A DNA stretch of 64,000 nucleotides from an uncultured Collinsella sp. Lineage in GTDB: Bacteria; Actinomycetota; Coriobacteriia; Coriobacteriales; Coriobacteriaceae. How positions within the stretch are numbered: position 1 is the first letter of the stretch; every line of letters starts with the position of its first letter. The DNA lies in assembly GCA_900541065.1 (NCBI GenBank), contig UQIE01000007.1, positions 1 through 64,000 on the forward strand, in the 5' to 3' direction. Shown piece after piece: positions 55,225 through 64,000 of the stretch. Below the pieces are notes generated by a model. That model was not told where the DNA came from. It ran no database searches and was given only the letters and a program-made list of their open reading frames with translations. Made by a program: the position numbers and the translations under genes.

Positions 55225-58200
55225 GTGTATCTCAAGTCCCTCACGCTCAAAGGGTTCAAGTCGTTTGCCGACCGCGCCCATATGACGTTTGAGCCGGGCC
55301 TGACCGTCATCGTCGGTCCCAACGGCTCGGGAAAATCGAACATCTCTGACTCGATTCTGTGGGTCCTGGGCGAGCAGAGCGCCAAGCAGCTGCGCGGCCA
55401 GGCCATGGAGGACGTCATCTTCTCGGGCTCGTCAGCTCGCAAGCCGGTGGGTGTCGCCGAGGTCACGCTGGTGCTCGATAACTTGGACCATATGCTGCCC
55501 GTCGATTTTGACGAGGTCGCCATCACCCGTCGCATGTATCGCTCGGGCGAAAGCGAGTACCTCATCAACTCGAGTCCGTGCCGCCTGATGGACATTCAGG
55601 ACATCCTGCACGATTCGGGCCTGGGCAAGGATACGCATTCCATCATCAGCCAGGGCAAGCTCGACGCCATTTTGCAGAGCCGCCCCGAGGAGCGCCGCGC
55701 CCTCATCGAGGAGGCCGCCGGCATCTCCAAGCACAAGCGCCGCAAGGAGCGTGCGCTCAAAAAGATTAAGTCAATGGACGAGCACCTGACGCGTGCCCGC
55801 GACATCAATAAGGAAATCGCCCGTCAGCTGCGACCGCTGGAGCGTCAGGTCGATCGTGCGCGCAAGTACAAAGAGCTGTCCTCGCGCGCGAACGAGCTTA
55901 CGCAGATGCTAGCCGTCGACGAGCTGCGTTCGCTGCAGTCGCAGTGGAACGACCTGGAGAGTCGCTCCAAGGAGGGCGCGGCCGAGCTGGAGCTTGCGCA
56001 GTACCGCATGGGCGAAAAGGAGCGCGAGCTCGAGAAGTTCCAGGTTATGCTTGAGGAAAAGGGCCTGTTTGTGGGCGACCTGGGCGAGCAACGCCGTCAT
56101 ATGCAAGATGTGGTCGGCCGCATTAACTCCGACATGCGCCTGCTCGAGGAAAAGGGCCACAACATGGTGTCGCGCCTGTCTGACATGCGCGGGCAGATTT
56201 CGAGCTCCGAGCATCAGCGTCGTCGCGTGGTCGAGGAGCTCGAGGACGCGCGTGCGCAGCTTGAGGAAGTGACCGGTGCGCACATGCAGGCCCAGGAGGA
56301 CGTTGACGCCGCTGGTCCTGCCGCCGCTGAGCTCCACGAGCGGCGCGTGGTGCTCGACAATCAGATTTCGCAGCTTACGCGAGAGCAACGCGACGTGCAG
56401 CGCGTGGCCGATAACGCCGCGCTCGAGCTCGCCAAGGTGAAGGACTCGCTGAGCAATGCCGAGGTCGAGGACAACATGTATGCCTCGCGTCTGGAGCAGA
56501 TCGACGAGCAGCTCGAGGAGGTCATGGCCTCGCTCGAGAGCCGTCGCGACCGCGCCGAGGAGCTTGAGGGTGCTCTTGAGGAAGCGCGCCAGGCCCAGGT
56601 CGATACGCGTGAGGCCACCGAGGTCGCCCGTGCGGCGCTGAAGGACTTGCGTGCCCGCGAGAGCGAGGCGCGCAACAAGTTATCCGAGGTGCGCTCGGAG
56701 CTTGCCAGCCAAAAGAAGTTTGATGCCCGCATGGCCGACAGCTCGCCGCTCGTGAGCCGTCTGGTGGGTGCGTTGGGCGACGATGTCTCGGGTCGTCTGG
56801 GCGACGTGCTCGAGGCCCCGCGCGAGCTTGAGGGTCTGGTTGAGCAATTGCTCGCCGGCGATATCGATGCGCTGCTGTTTGATGACGCCGCCACGCTTGA
56901 GCGTGCCGGTCGTGCGGCTCTGGACCAGAAGAAGGCCTCGGGCGAGGCACTGCTGGTGGCGCGCGGCGTGAGCGGCTCTACCGCCGCTGAGGGCGCCTCC
57001 GGTACCCGTCTGGTTGATCGTCTGTCCGTGCGCGCAGGCTACGGTCCCGTCGTCGAGGCGCTGCTCGGCGGCTATTACGTCGTTGACGATCTTGCTGCCG
57101 CGCTGTCGGCGCCGGTCGTTGAAGGCGTGACTTACGTGACCCCCGATGGCGCCCGCGTCGCCTGCGGCGGCCTGGTGCGCGTGGGGCTTGATGCCGGCGA
57201 GGCTTTGGGTGCCTTGGAGCGCAAGCGCCGCATCCGTGAGCTCGAGGGCCTGGAACCCGATCTGGCTGCCATCTTTGAGCATGCTTCGGACCAAGTCGTT
57301 GAGGCCAACGCTGCCGTCGAGGAGGCCCGTGCCGCCGAGGGCGATGCCGCCGGTGAGATCGCCCGTCTTGAGGGCGAGCGCCGCTCGCTGCTCTCCGAGA
57401 TCGGCCGCCTGGAGCAAAGCGCCAACAATGCCGAGGTCGAGCGCGTGCGCATCTCCAAGCGCCGCGAGCAGGCTGCCGAGGCCGTTCGTGCCGCGCGCCC
57501 GCGCGTTGACGAGCTCACCCGTTCGCGTGACGAGGCGCGTGCACAGGCAAGCGACCTAGGTCTCCAGATTGCCGAGGCCAACGATGAGCTCGATCGCGTT
57601 CGCCGTGACGATTCCGAGGCCGCCGGTAAGCTCGCCGATGCCAAGGTGCGCCTGGCCCAGACGAGCGAGCGCCTGCGTTCGCTGAAGGGCCGCGTGCCCG
57701 ACCTTGAGCATCGTCTTGAGGGCATCGACCGTCGTATCCGCGGAACACGCCAGGCTTCGCGCTCGCTCGAGCTGCTGCGCCTGCGCGTCGACCCCATGCA
57801 CGAACGCTATTCTGCCCTGTTGGAACGCGCGTCGGATTGGGCAGCGCGCCTGCGTGACCAGGCCTCTCTGGAGGAGGCGGACTCCGCTTCGCTCAAGAAG
57901 ACCATCGAGGATGCCAAGGCAGAGGTTGCCCGCGCTAAGGAGCGAGTCGATACCGCCTCCGCCGCGCAAAACGAGTTCAAGGTCGCGCGTGGCAAGCTCG
58001 AGGTGCAGGTAGAGGCCGCCATTAAGGCCATTACCGCCGATGGCACCACGGTACTCGAGGAAGCGCTCATGCTTCCGGCGCCCACGGACCGCGATGCCGC
58101 CGAGCGCGAACTCAACCAGCTTGTGCGCCAGATCAACAACCTTGGTCCCGTTAACCAAGTTGCCATGGAGGAGTACGAGCAGCTCAAGCGTCGCGCCGAC

Positions 58201-58761
58201 TACATCGAGGAGCAGCTGGCCGATCTGGAGAGCGCGCGCAAGGCGCTCACCAAGATCACGGTGGCCATTGATCGCAAGATGCGCAAAGCCTTCCTGGTGA
58301 CGTTTGAGAAGGTCGACGCGAACTTCCGCGAGATCTTCGCTATGCTCTTCCCGGGCGGCCAGGCTCATCTGGAGATGACCGATCCCGAGCATCCTGCCGA
58401 GACGGGTATCGAGGTCGTGGCGCAGCCGCGCGGCAAGCGCATCACCAAGATGATGCTCATGTCGGGCGGCGAGAAGAGTCTGACGGCGCTCGCCCTGCTC
58501 TTTGCCGTGTATCGCACGCGCACGGTGCCGTTCTATGTGCTGGACGAGGTCGAGGCGGCGCTCGATGACGCCAACCTGTCCAAGCTCATCGGCGCGCTCG
58601 ATGTGTTGCGTTCCGATACGCAGCTCTTGGTTATCTCGCATCAGCGCCGTACTATGGAGGACGCTGACGTCCTCTATGGCGTCTCGATGCAAGCCGACGG
58701 CGTCAGTCGCGTCGTCTCTCAAAAACTCGATCGCGAAACCGGAAAGGTCGTGAATGCATAA
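55225..58761 (+). CDS. smc: Chromosome segregation ATPase SMC
   Basis: 1178 residues from a GTG after GCGAGG. Walker A is VGPNGSGKSNISDSI near residue 33; two long coiled coils flank a hinge at about residues 505-660 (LVGALGDDVSGRLGDVLEAP). The C-terminal signature MSGGEKSLTALALLFAVY and Walker B FYVLDEVEAALDDANL are near residue 1085. It forms condensin with ScpA/ScpB, which are not in the window. The rnc-smc-ftsY order is conserved in many Gram-positive genomes. Confidence 0.97.
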   Translation: MYLKSLTLKGFKSFADRAHMTFEPGLTVIVGPNGSGKSNISDSILWVLGEQSAKQLRGQAMEDVIFSGSSARKPVGVAEVTLVLDNLDHMLPVDFDEVAITRRMYRSGESEYLINSSPCRLMDIQDILHDSGLGKDTHSIISQGKLDAILQSRPEERRALIEEAAGISKHKRRKERALKKIKSMDEHLTRARDINKEIARQLRPLERQVDRARKYKELSSRANELTQMLAVDELRSLQSQWNDLESRSKEGAAELELAQYRMGEKERELEKFQVMLEEKGLFVGDLGEQRRHMQDVVGRINSDMRLLEEKGHNMVSRLSDMRGQISSSEHQRRRVVEELEDARAQLEEVTGAHMQAQEDVDAAGPAAAELHERRVVLDNQISQLTREQRDVQRVADNAALELAKVKDSLSNAEVEDNMYASRLEQIDEQLEEVMASLESRRDRAEELEGALEEARQAQVDTREATEVARAALKDLRARESEARNKLSEVRSELASQKKFDARMADSSPLVSRLVGALGDDVSGRLGDVLEAPRELEGLVEQLLAGDIDALLFDDAATLERAGRAALDQKKASGEALLVARGVSGSTAAEGASGTRLVDRLSVRAGYGPVVEALLGGYYVVDDLAAALSAPVVEGVTYVTPDGARVACGGLVRVGLDAGEALGALERKRRIRELEGLEPDLAAIFEHASDQVVEANAAVEEARAAEGDAAGEIARLEGERRSLLSEIGRLEQSANNAEVERVRISKRREQAAEAVRAARPRVDELTRSRDEARAQASDLGLQIAEANDELDRVRRDDSEAAGKLADAKVRLAQTSERLRSLKGRVPDLEHRLEGIDRRIRGTRQASRSLELLRLRVDPMHERYSALLERASDWAARLRDQASLEEADSASLKKTIEDAKAEVARAKERVDTASAAQNEFKVARGKLEVQVEAAIKAITADGTTVLEEALMLPAPTDRDAAERELNQLVRQINNLGPVNQVAMEEYEQLKRRADYIEEQLADLESARKALTKITVAIDRKMRKAFLVTFEKVDANFREIFAMLFPGGQAHLEMTDPEHPAETGIEVVAQPRGKRITKMMLMSGGEKSLTALALLFAVYRTRTVPFYVLDEVEAALDDANLSKLIGALDVLRSDTQLLVISHQRRTMEDADVLYGVSMQADGVSRVVSQKLDRETGKVVNA

Positions 58762-59678
58762 TGGGATTCTTCGATGCTCTCTCGCGCGGACTTGAGCGCA
58801 GCCGCGAGGCCCTCAACGAGGTCTTCTACTTTGGCGGCGAGGTCGACGAGGATTTTTGGGAGGACCTGGAGGACACCCTCGTCATGGGTGACATGGGCGC
58901 CGAGGTCGCTATCAAGGTCTCCGATGACCTGCGCGATGCCGCGGCCAAGAAGAACCTCAAGACCGCTCCGCAGCTTCGCCGTGCCCTGGCCGAGCAGCTT
59001 GAGCAGCACTTTGTGCCCATCGAACGAGATCCGTTCTCCGATACGCCGAGTTGCGTGCTGTTTGTGGGCATTAACGGTGCCGGCAAGACCACGACGGTCG
59101 GTAAGATCGCGAGCGCCATGGCTGCCCGCGGCAAGAACGTGGTGATCGGTTCGGCCGACACCTTCCGCGCCGCCGCCATCGAGCAGCTCGATGTGTGGGG
59201 GCAGCGTGCCGGCGTACCGGTTATCAAGCGTGACCGCGGCTCCGATCCGGCGAGCGTGTGCTATGACGTGCTCGACGAGGCCGATAAGCGCGGCAGCGAC
59301 CTGGTGCTCATCGATACCGCCGGCCGTCTGCACACGAGCCCTGAGCTCATGCGCGAGCTTGCCAAGGTGGTCAATGTGACCCGTAAGCGCGCCGCCAATA
59401 TGGCCGCCGGTCCCATGCCGGTTTCGGTCGTGCTTGTGATCGACGCCGCGACGGGCCAAAACGGTCTGAACCAGGCGCTCGAGTTTAACGAGGCGCTGGG
59501 CCTGGACGGTATTATCATGACTAAGCTCGACGGCACGGCTAAGGGCGGTATCGCCATGGCCGTGGCCGAGAAACTCAAGCTTCCGATCCTGCGCGTGGGC
59601 GTGGGCGAGCAGGTCGATGATCTGCAGGAGTTCAATGCCAAAGATTTCTGCCGCGCCCTGGTGGGCGAGTCCAATTAA
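58761..59678 (+). CDS. ftsY: Signal recognition particle receptor FtsY
   Basis: 305 residues; the ATG overlaps the smc stop by one base. The short form lacks the long acidic A-domain of E. coli. The NG domains have GINGAGKTTTVGKIA near residue 103, DTFRAAAIEQLDVW, DTAGRLHTSPELM and TKLDGTAKGGIA. It docks the SRP-ribosome complex at the membrane. ffh follows after 10 bp. Confidence 0.96.
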   Translation: MGFFDALSRGLERSREALNEVFYFGGEVDEDFWEDLEDTLVMGDMGAEVAIKVSDDLRDAAAKKNLKTAPQLRRALAEQLEQHFVPIERDPFSDTPSCVLFVGINGAGKTTTVGKIASAMAARGKNVVIGSADTFRAAAIEQLDVWGQRAGVPVIKRDRGSDPASVCYDVLDEADKRGSDLVLIDTAGRLHTSPELMRELAKVVNVTRKRAANMAAGPMPVSVVLVIDAATGQNGLNQALEFNEALGLDGIIMTKLDGTAKGGIAMAVAEKLKLPILRVGVGEQVDDLQEFNAKDFCRALVGESN

Positions 59679-59688
59679 GGAGTGACTA

Positions 59689-61155
59689 GTGTTTGATTCC
59701 CTGAGCGATCGCCTCAACGACACATTTGACCGCCTGCGCGGCAAGGGCAAGCTGACCGAGGCCGATATTACTTCGGCCATGCGCGATATTCGCATGGCGC
59801 TGCTCGAGGCCGACGTCAACTTTAAGGTCGTCAAGGAGTTCGTCGCCAAGACCAAGGAGCGCTGCATGACCGCCGAGGTCATGGAGTCGCTGTCGCCGGC
59901 GCAAAACGTCGTCAAGATCGTGCTCGACGAGCTCACCGAGATGCTTGGCTCAACCGAGAGCAAGCTCGTCTTTAGCAATCGCATTCCCAATGTCATCATG
60001 CTCGTGGGCCTGCAGGGCTCCGGTAAGACCACGGCGGCCGTAAAGCTGGCCTACCTGCTCAAGAAGCAGGGCCGCTCGCCGTTGCTCGCCGCGTGCGACG
60101 TCTACCGTCCCGCTGCTGCCGACCAGCTGGCCACGCTCGGTGGCGAGATCGGCGTACCGGTCTTCCGCGGCGACGGTGCGCACCCGGTCGATATCGCCAA
60201 GGGCGCCATCCAGGAGGCCGTCGACCACCTGCGCGACGTGGTCATCGTCGATACCGCCGGTCGTTTGCAGATCGACGAGCAGATGATGCAGGAGGCCGTG
60301 GACATCAAGAAGGCCGTCAAGCCCGATCAGGTGCTGATGGTCGTCGATGCCATGACCGGCCAGGATATTGTCAACGTCGTCTCGACCTTCGCTGAGCGCA
60401 CCGACTTTGACGGCGTGATCATCTCCAAGCTCGACGGCGACGCCCGTGGCGGCGGCGCGCTTTCCGTGCGCCAGGTGACCGGCAAGCCCATCAAGTTTGT
60501 GAGCATGGGCGAGAAGCCCGATTCGCTGGAGCCGTTCTACCCCGATCGTATGGCCAAGCGCATTCTGGGTATGGGCGACGTTGTCGGCATTATCGAGAAG
60601 GCCCAGGAGGCCGCCGATGCCGAGCAGCTCGAGGCCGCCGAGCGCATGCTGCGCGAGGGCTTTACTATGAACGACATGCTCGACCAGATGAAAGCCGTCA
60701 AGAAGATGGGCGGCATGAAGGGCATTCTGGGCATGCTCCCCGGTGGCCAGCGTGCGCTTAACCAGATGGGTGGCAACCTGGACGAAGGTATCTTCGACAA
60801 GAACGAGGCCATCATCATGTCGATGACCAAGGAGGAGCGCCTTCGCCCCTCCATCATCAACGGCCAGCGCCGTGCCCGCATTGCCAAGGGCGCCGGCGTG
60901 ACCCCCACCGAGGTCAATAGCCTTATGAAGCAGTGGGGTGAGATGAATAAGATGATGGGCCGCATGCGCACGATGGCCAATCAGGCGCAGGCCGGCGGCA
61001 AGAAGGGCAAAAAGGGCAAGAAGATGCGCATGCCCAATATTCCCGGTCTGGATGCCATGGGCCTGGGCGGCATGGGTGGCCTGGGAACGGGCGGCCCCAA
61101 GTCCGATATGGACCTGCTGCGCCAGATGGAAGCGCAGATGCGCAACAAGAAGTAA
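59689..61155 (+). CDS. ffh: Signal recognition particle protein Ffh
   Basis: 488 residues from a GTG after AAGGAG. The NG domain has GLQGSGKTTAAVKLA near residue 107, DVYRPAAADQL, DTAGRLQID and SKLDGDARGGGALS. The Met-rich M domain (about 300-440) includes the RNA-binding helix with SMTKEERLRPSIINGQRRAR. A Lys/Gly tract (GGKKGKKGKKMRMP) and a Gly/Met-rich tail end the protein. It terminates at a 16-bp perfect hairpin. Confidence 0.96.
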   Translation: MFDSLSDRLNDTFDRLRGKGKLTEADITSAMRDIRMALLEADVNFKVVKEFVAKTKERCMTAEVMESLSPAQNVVKIVLDELTEMLGSTESKLVFSNRIPNVIMLVGLQGSGKTTAAVKLAYLLKKQGRSPLLAACDVYRPAAADQLATLGGEIGVPVFRGDGAHPVDIAKGAIQEAVDHLRDVVIVDTAGRLQIDEQMMQEAVDIKKAVKPDQVLMVVDAMTGQDIVNVVSTFAERTDFDGVIISKLDGDARGGGALSVRQVTGKPIKFVSMGEKPDSLEPFYPDRMAKRILGMGDVVGIIEKAQEAADAEQLEAAERMLREGFTMNDMLDQMKAVKKMGGMKGILGMLPGGQRALNQMGGNLDEGIFDKNEAIIMSMTKEERLRPSIINGQRRARIAKGAGVTPTEVNSLMKQWGEMNKMMGRMRTMANQAQAGGKKGKKGKKMRMPNIPGLDAMGLGGMGGLGTGGPKSDMDLLRQMEAQMRNKK

Positions 61156-61175
61156 CGACTAGTTGAGTCGTGTAT

Positions 61176-61222
61176 GGCGAAGGCCGCCTGGATGGTATTC
61201 CAGGCGGCCTTCGCCGTTTGTT
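61176..61222 (+). terminator. ffh terminator, shared with the convergent gene
   Basis: Perfect 16-bp stem GGCGAAGGCCGCCTGG (61176-61191), mirrored at 61200-61215, then GTTTGTT. It lies between the convergent ffh and the gene ending at 61272. Confidence 0.75.
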
Positions 61223-61271
61223 CGCTGGTTGTCGCACGCGTGGAAGCGCGTTCTCGACGAGGTGCTTGCCG

Positions 61272-62036
61272 CTAGTGGCAGCCGCAGCCTTCGTGCCCGT
61301 CATGGTCGTGGTGACCGTGGCAGCCGCAGGACTCGCCATGCTCGTGGATGTGCTCGTGATCATGTCCATGGCAGTCGCAGGTGGCCTCGCCGTTCTGTGC
61401 GAGCGTGCCGGCAATGAGGGCCTCGACGCAGGCATCGCAGCTGCCCTGGGCGCCCGCATAGACCGTGATGCCGGCTTGGGCAAGCGCGTTGATAGCGCCG
61501 CCGCCGATACCGCCGCAAATGAGCGTGTCAACGCCACCGTTGGCAAGCAGGCCCGCCAAGGCGCCGTGGCCGGTGCCGCCGGTGCCTACGACCTGCTCGT
61601 TGAGCACCTTGCCATCCTGGATGTCGTAGATCTTGAACTGCTCGCTGCGGCCAAAGTGCATAAAGATGTTGCCGTTGTCGTGCGTCGTTGCCACCCTCAT
61701 GGTGCCGACCTCCTTTGCTGGCCATGCGGCCGTCGTCGAGGCGATGGGGGAGTACGCGATATTGCCGCCCGCGATGACGAGCGCTCGTCCGTTGACCAGC
61801 GCATCGGCCACCTTGCGATGCGCGCGGCTGCAAATGGCCGCCACCGTTGCACGGGCGATGCCCATCTGCTGGGCGACGGCCTCCTGATTGAGGCCCTCCA
61901 GATCGCACAGGCGCAGTACTTCGAGCTCATCGACCGTCATATCGATAGCGTCTCCGCTGGCAAGGCCATCGGGGTTAAAGCCGCGATATTCGGGGATGAT
62001 CCCAACGCGGCGCAGTTTTTCGCGTCTTCCAGCCAT
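61272..62036 (-). CDS. DUF134 HTH fused to a NifX-like domain with His-rich metal-binding tail
   Basis: 254 residues from the ATG at 62036 (ribosome-binding site GGAGAG). Residues 1-95 are a DUF134 helix-turn-helix (TVDELEVLRLCDLEGLNQEA, AVAQQMGIARATVAAICSRA). Residues about 112-215 form a dinitrogenase Fe-Mo cofactor/NifX-like domain (MRVATTHDNGNIFMHFGRSE). The last 40 residues are a His/Cys-rich tail (HGHDHEHIHEHGESCGCHG). The two domains are often separate neighbours; here they are fused. It probably senses or carries a metal or iron-sulfur species and regulates transcription. Two CATATG-centred palindromes in its promoter are likely targets. Confidence 0.85.
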   Translation of the reverse strand: MAGRREKLRRVGIIPEYRGFNPDGLASGDAIDMTVDELEVLRLCDLEGLNQEAVAQQMGIARATVAAICSRAHRKVADALVNGRALVIAGGNIAYSPIASTTAAWPAKEVGTMRVATTHDNGNIFMHFGRSEQFKIYDIQDGKVLNEQVVGTGGTGHGALAGLLANGGVDTLICGGIGGGAINALAQAGITVYAGAQGSCDACVEALIAGTLAQNGEATCDCHGHDHEHIHEHGESCGCHGHHDHDGHEGCGCH

Positions 62037-62050
62037 ACACTCTCCAAATC

Positions 62051-62062
62051 TGACATATGTCA
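62051..62062. promoter_or_regulatory. Palindromic operator overlapping the start of the DUF134-NifX transcript
   Basis: TGACATATGTCA is a perfect 12-bp palindrome placed at +1 of a predicted minus-strand promoter (TTGCGC at 62095-62090, 16-bp spacer, TATTCT at 62073-62068). Confidence 0.5.
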
Positions 62063-62103
62063 ACAATAGAATAGCGAACGTGCGGATTTGCGCAAGGAAT
62101 TTC

Positions 62104-62117
62104 TGGCATATGTCAGA
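62104..62117. promoter_or_regulatory. Second CATATG-centred palindrome
   Basis: CTGGCATATGTCAG matches the first operator in the core with one asymmetric position. It lies just upstream of the predicted -35 of the DUF134-NifX gene and also in the thyA upstream region. Confidence 0.4.
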
Positions 62118-62202
62118 AAATGAGGGCTTATGTTTGGGCTGTGGGGCCGCGTGCGCCTGGGCTACAATAAATCTCGCTTATAGGCGACTGACAGGAGGGT
62201 CA

Positions 62203-63051
62203 ATGAGCAAAGCTGATCAGCAGTTTGTAACCATGTGCCGCGATATCTTGGACCATGGCACCACCACCGAGGGCCAAAAGGTCCGTCCGGTGTGGGAGGA
62301 CGGCACCCCTGCCTATACCATTAAAAACTTTGGTGTCACGGCGCGCTATGATCTGCGCGAGGAGTTCCCCGCGCTCACCCTGCGTCGTACAGCGCTTAAG
62401 TCTGCCATGGACGAGATTCTGTGGATCTATCAAAAGAAGTCCAATAACGTGCATGATCTCAACAGCCATATCTGGGATGAGTGGGCCGATGAGACCGGTT
62501 CCATCGGTAAAGCCTACGGCTATCAGATTGGTCAGAAGAGCCATTACGCCGAGGGCGACTTCGACCAGATGGACCGTGTGCTGTACGACCTTAAGCACAC
62601 GCCGTATAGTCGTCGCATTATGACCAATACGTACGTGTTTAGCGATCTGTCCGAGATGCACCTTTATCCGTGCGCCTATAGCGTGACCTATAACGTGACG
62701 CAGCGTCCTCAGGACGACAAGCCGACGCTCAACATGATTCTCAACCAGCGCAGCCAGGACATTTTGGCCGCGAACAACTGGAACGTGTGCCAGTACGCCA
62801 TTTTGCTGATGATGGTCGCGCAGTCGGTCGATATGATTCCCGGTGAGCTGCTGCACGTGATCGCCGACGCCCATATCTATGATCGTCATGTCGATATCGT
62901 CCGCGAGCTTATCGAGCGTCCGCAGTTTGCGGCACCCAAGGTAACGCTCAACCCCGATGTGCATGACTTCTATGCGTTTACGACCGATGACCTGATCGTC
63001 GAGGGCTATGAGCACGGCCCTCAGGTCAAGAACATCCCCATTGCGGTGTAG
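62203..63051 (+). CDS. thyA: Thymidylate synthase (ThyA type)
   Basis: 282 residues from the ATG after ACAGGAGGGTC. The active-site Cys is in LYPCAYSVTYNV, a P-C-x-Y version like that of the B. subtilis ThyA/phage phi3T branch rather than the common PPCH. Other family motifs are WDEWADETGSIGKAYGYQ near residue 85, RSQDILAANNWNVCQYAIL and HVIADAHIYDRHVD. It methylates dUMP using methylene-THF, producing dihydrofolate, which the next gene's product reduces. folA begins directly after its stop. Confidence 0.93.
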   Translation: MSKADQQFVTMCRDILDHGTTTEGQKVRPVWEDGTPAYTIKNFGVTARYDLREEFPALTLRRTALKSAMDEILWIYQKKSNNVHDLNSHIWDEWADETGSIGKAYGYQIGQKSHYAEGDFDQMDRVLYDLKHTPYSRRIMTNTYVFSDLSEMHLYPCAYSVTYNVTQRPQDDKPTLNMILNQRSQDILAANNWNVCQYAILLMMVAQSVDMIPGELLHVIADAHIYDRHVDIVRELIERPQFAAPKVTLNPDVHDFYAFTTDDLIVEGYEHGPQVKNIPIAV

Positions 63052-63579
63052 GTGACGCGCATGACGTGTAAGCTTTCTGCCATCGTCGCCGTGTGTGACG
63101 ACTGGGGTATTGGCTGCGAGGGCGACATGGTGGTGTCCAATCGCGCCGATATGCGCCATTTTGTGGCCTGCACCAAGGGCTGCCCGGTTATCATGGGACG
63201 CAAGACGCTGCTGAGTTTTCCCGGCGGGCGTCCTCTCAAGAACCGCCGCAATATCGTGCTTACGCGCGATATGGGCTTTACCCGCGAGGGCGTCGACGTG
63301 GTGCATAGCGTTGACGAAGCGCTCTCTGCGGTTGCCGATGAGCTCGTTGCCTGGGTGATCGGTGGCGGCGATGTCTATCGGCAGTTTTTGCCGTACTGCG
63401 TGGAGGCCGAGGTCACTCATGACCACTGCGTCCATCCCGTGGACACGTACTTTCCCGACTTGGACGCCGATCCCGCGTGGGAGATTGCGCAGCGTAGCGA
63501 GGTCGCGACGATTGCCGCCGGTGAGGGTGACGAGGGCGTCGATTATGAGTTCGTGACGTATCATCGCGTTGAGGCGTAA
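63052..63579 (+). CDS. folA: Dihydrofolate reductase
   Basis: 175 residues from the GTG directly after the thyA stop (ATG 63061 is an alternative). DHFR motifs are LSAIVAVCDDWGIGCEGDM, PVIMGRKTLLSFPGGRPLKN near residue 50 and AWVIGGGDVYRQFLPY near residue 100. It regenerates THF for the neighbouring ThyA. A short gap then leads to a separate gene. Confidence 0.94.
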   Translation: MTRMTCKLSAIVAVCDDWGIGCEGDMVVSNRADMRHFVACTKGCPVIMGRKTLLSFPGGRPLKNRRNIVLTRDMGFTREGVDVVHSVDEALSAVADELVAWVIGGGDVYRQFLPYCVEAEVTHDHCVHPVDTYFPDLDADPAWEIAQRSEVATIAAGEGDEGVDYEFVTYHRVEA

Positions 63580-63688
63580 ATCGTCTGGCGTGAACGGTAT
63601 CATCGGGTTGATTGAATGCATGGGGCGGCGCTTAGCGTCGCCTCGTTTGGTATAGATGTGCTGTAAAGAAGGGTGCGGGCTGGCTGCT

Positions 63689-64000
63689 ATGACTGATGCC
63701 GTTGAGGTTCTGCGAATTGATTCGCTCGATGACGAGCGGCTCGATGCCTATGTGCGACTGACCGAGCGTGAGCTTCGCTGCGTGCTGGAGCCGCAGAAGG
63801 GCATTTTTATCGCTGAGAGTGCCAAGGTCATCGAGCGTGCGGTTCGCGCCGGATATGAGCCGGTGAGCTTTCTTTTGGGCGAGCGCTGGCTCGACCAGAT
63901 GATGCCGCTGTTTGACCAGCTTGTCGTGCGCGAGGGAGCGGGTCCGGTTCCCGTGTTCGTGGCCTCCATGGAGCTCATGGAGCAGTTGACGGGCTTTAAC
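63689..64000 (+). CDS. TrmH/SpoU-family RNA methyltransferase, 5' part only
   Basis: The first 104 residues before the window edge. The N-terminal substrate-binding region reads LDAYVRLTERELRCVLEPQ, then GIFIAESAKVIERAVRAGYE, typical of SpoU/TrmH methyltransferases that 2'-O-methylate rRNA or tRNA. The catalytic knotted SAM domain would lie beyond the window, so the specific target cannot be assigned. Confidence 0.8.
   Translation, partial: MTDAVEVLRIDSLDDERLDAYVRLTERELRCVLEPQKGIFIAESAKVIERAVRAGYEPVSFLLGERWLDQMMPLFDQLVVREGAGPVPVFVASMELMEQLTGFN

Overview
The window is GC-rich, densely coded bacterial DNA. Gene content and order fit the class Coriobacteriia, most likely a gut Collinsella. The evidence is a rimP-nusA-infB-rbfA-nrnA-truB-ribF-dnaG-rpoD run, a recG-rsmD-coaD-DUF177-rpmF-plsX-acpP-rnc-smc-ftsY-ffh run, a three-gene G3P-dehydrogenase-like operon with DUF1667, and many GTG/TTG starts. 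The genus is inferred from general knowledge; nothing was searched.

Layout. 1-473 is a non-coding block of palindromic repeats. 474-3708 (minus) is an operon of two FAD oxidoreductases and a DUF1667 protein. 4115-6535 holds a zinc-ribbon membrane protein and thrS, whose product lacks the usual TGS domain. 6640-12250 is an eroded accessory region. It has a NusG-paralogue (LoaP-like) gene behind a promoter region flanked by inverted repeats, and a sugar transferase gene cut off after about 65 codons. It also has a 440-codon unknown gene broken by one amber codon, an AlbA_2-type ATP-binding regulator, and two copies of a 220-bp repeat. This looks like a collapsed capsule locus.

12312-23406 is a Gram-positive Pel-like exopolysaccharide operon: PelD-like c-di-GMP receptor with an N-terminal Rossmann domain, PelE-like, PelA-like deacetylase, PelF, PelG, then CotH-kinase, VTC-domain and DUF4956 proteins. 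pelG carries a one-base frameshift. 23526-27737 is a sucrose module (LacI-type regulator, PTS EIIBC, GH32 hydrolase) with two tandem operators. Next come a degenerate PLP-fold protein, a ModE-like regulator, guaB and leuS.

34070-45596 is the information-processing run from rimP to rpoD, opened by a consensus-like promoter and an intrinsic terminator just ahead of the rimP ribosome-binding site. Three identical tRNA-Asn genes follow, then a fakA/recG/coaD stretch, rpmF-plsX-acpP-rnc and smc-ftsY-ffh. The right end has a DUF134/NifX-type metal-associated regulator on the minus strand, thyA-folA, and the start of a TrmH/SpoU RNA methyltransferase cut by the window edge.

Most of the window is ordinary core genome. 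The interest lies in the accessory region (6.6-12.3 kb), the Pel-like operon with its broken pelG, and several families of palindromic intergenic elements.
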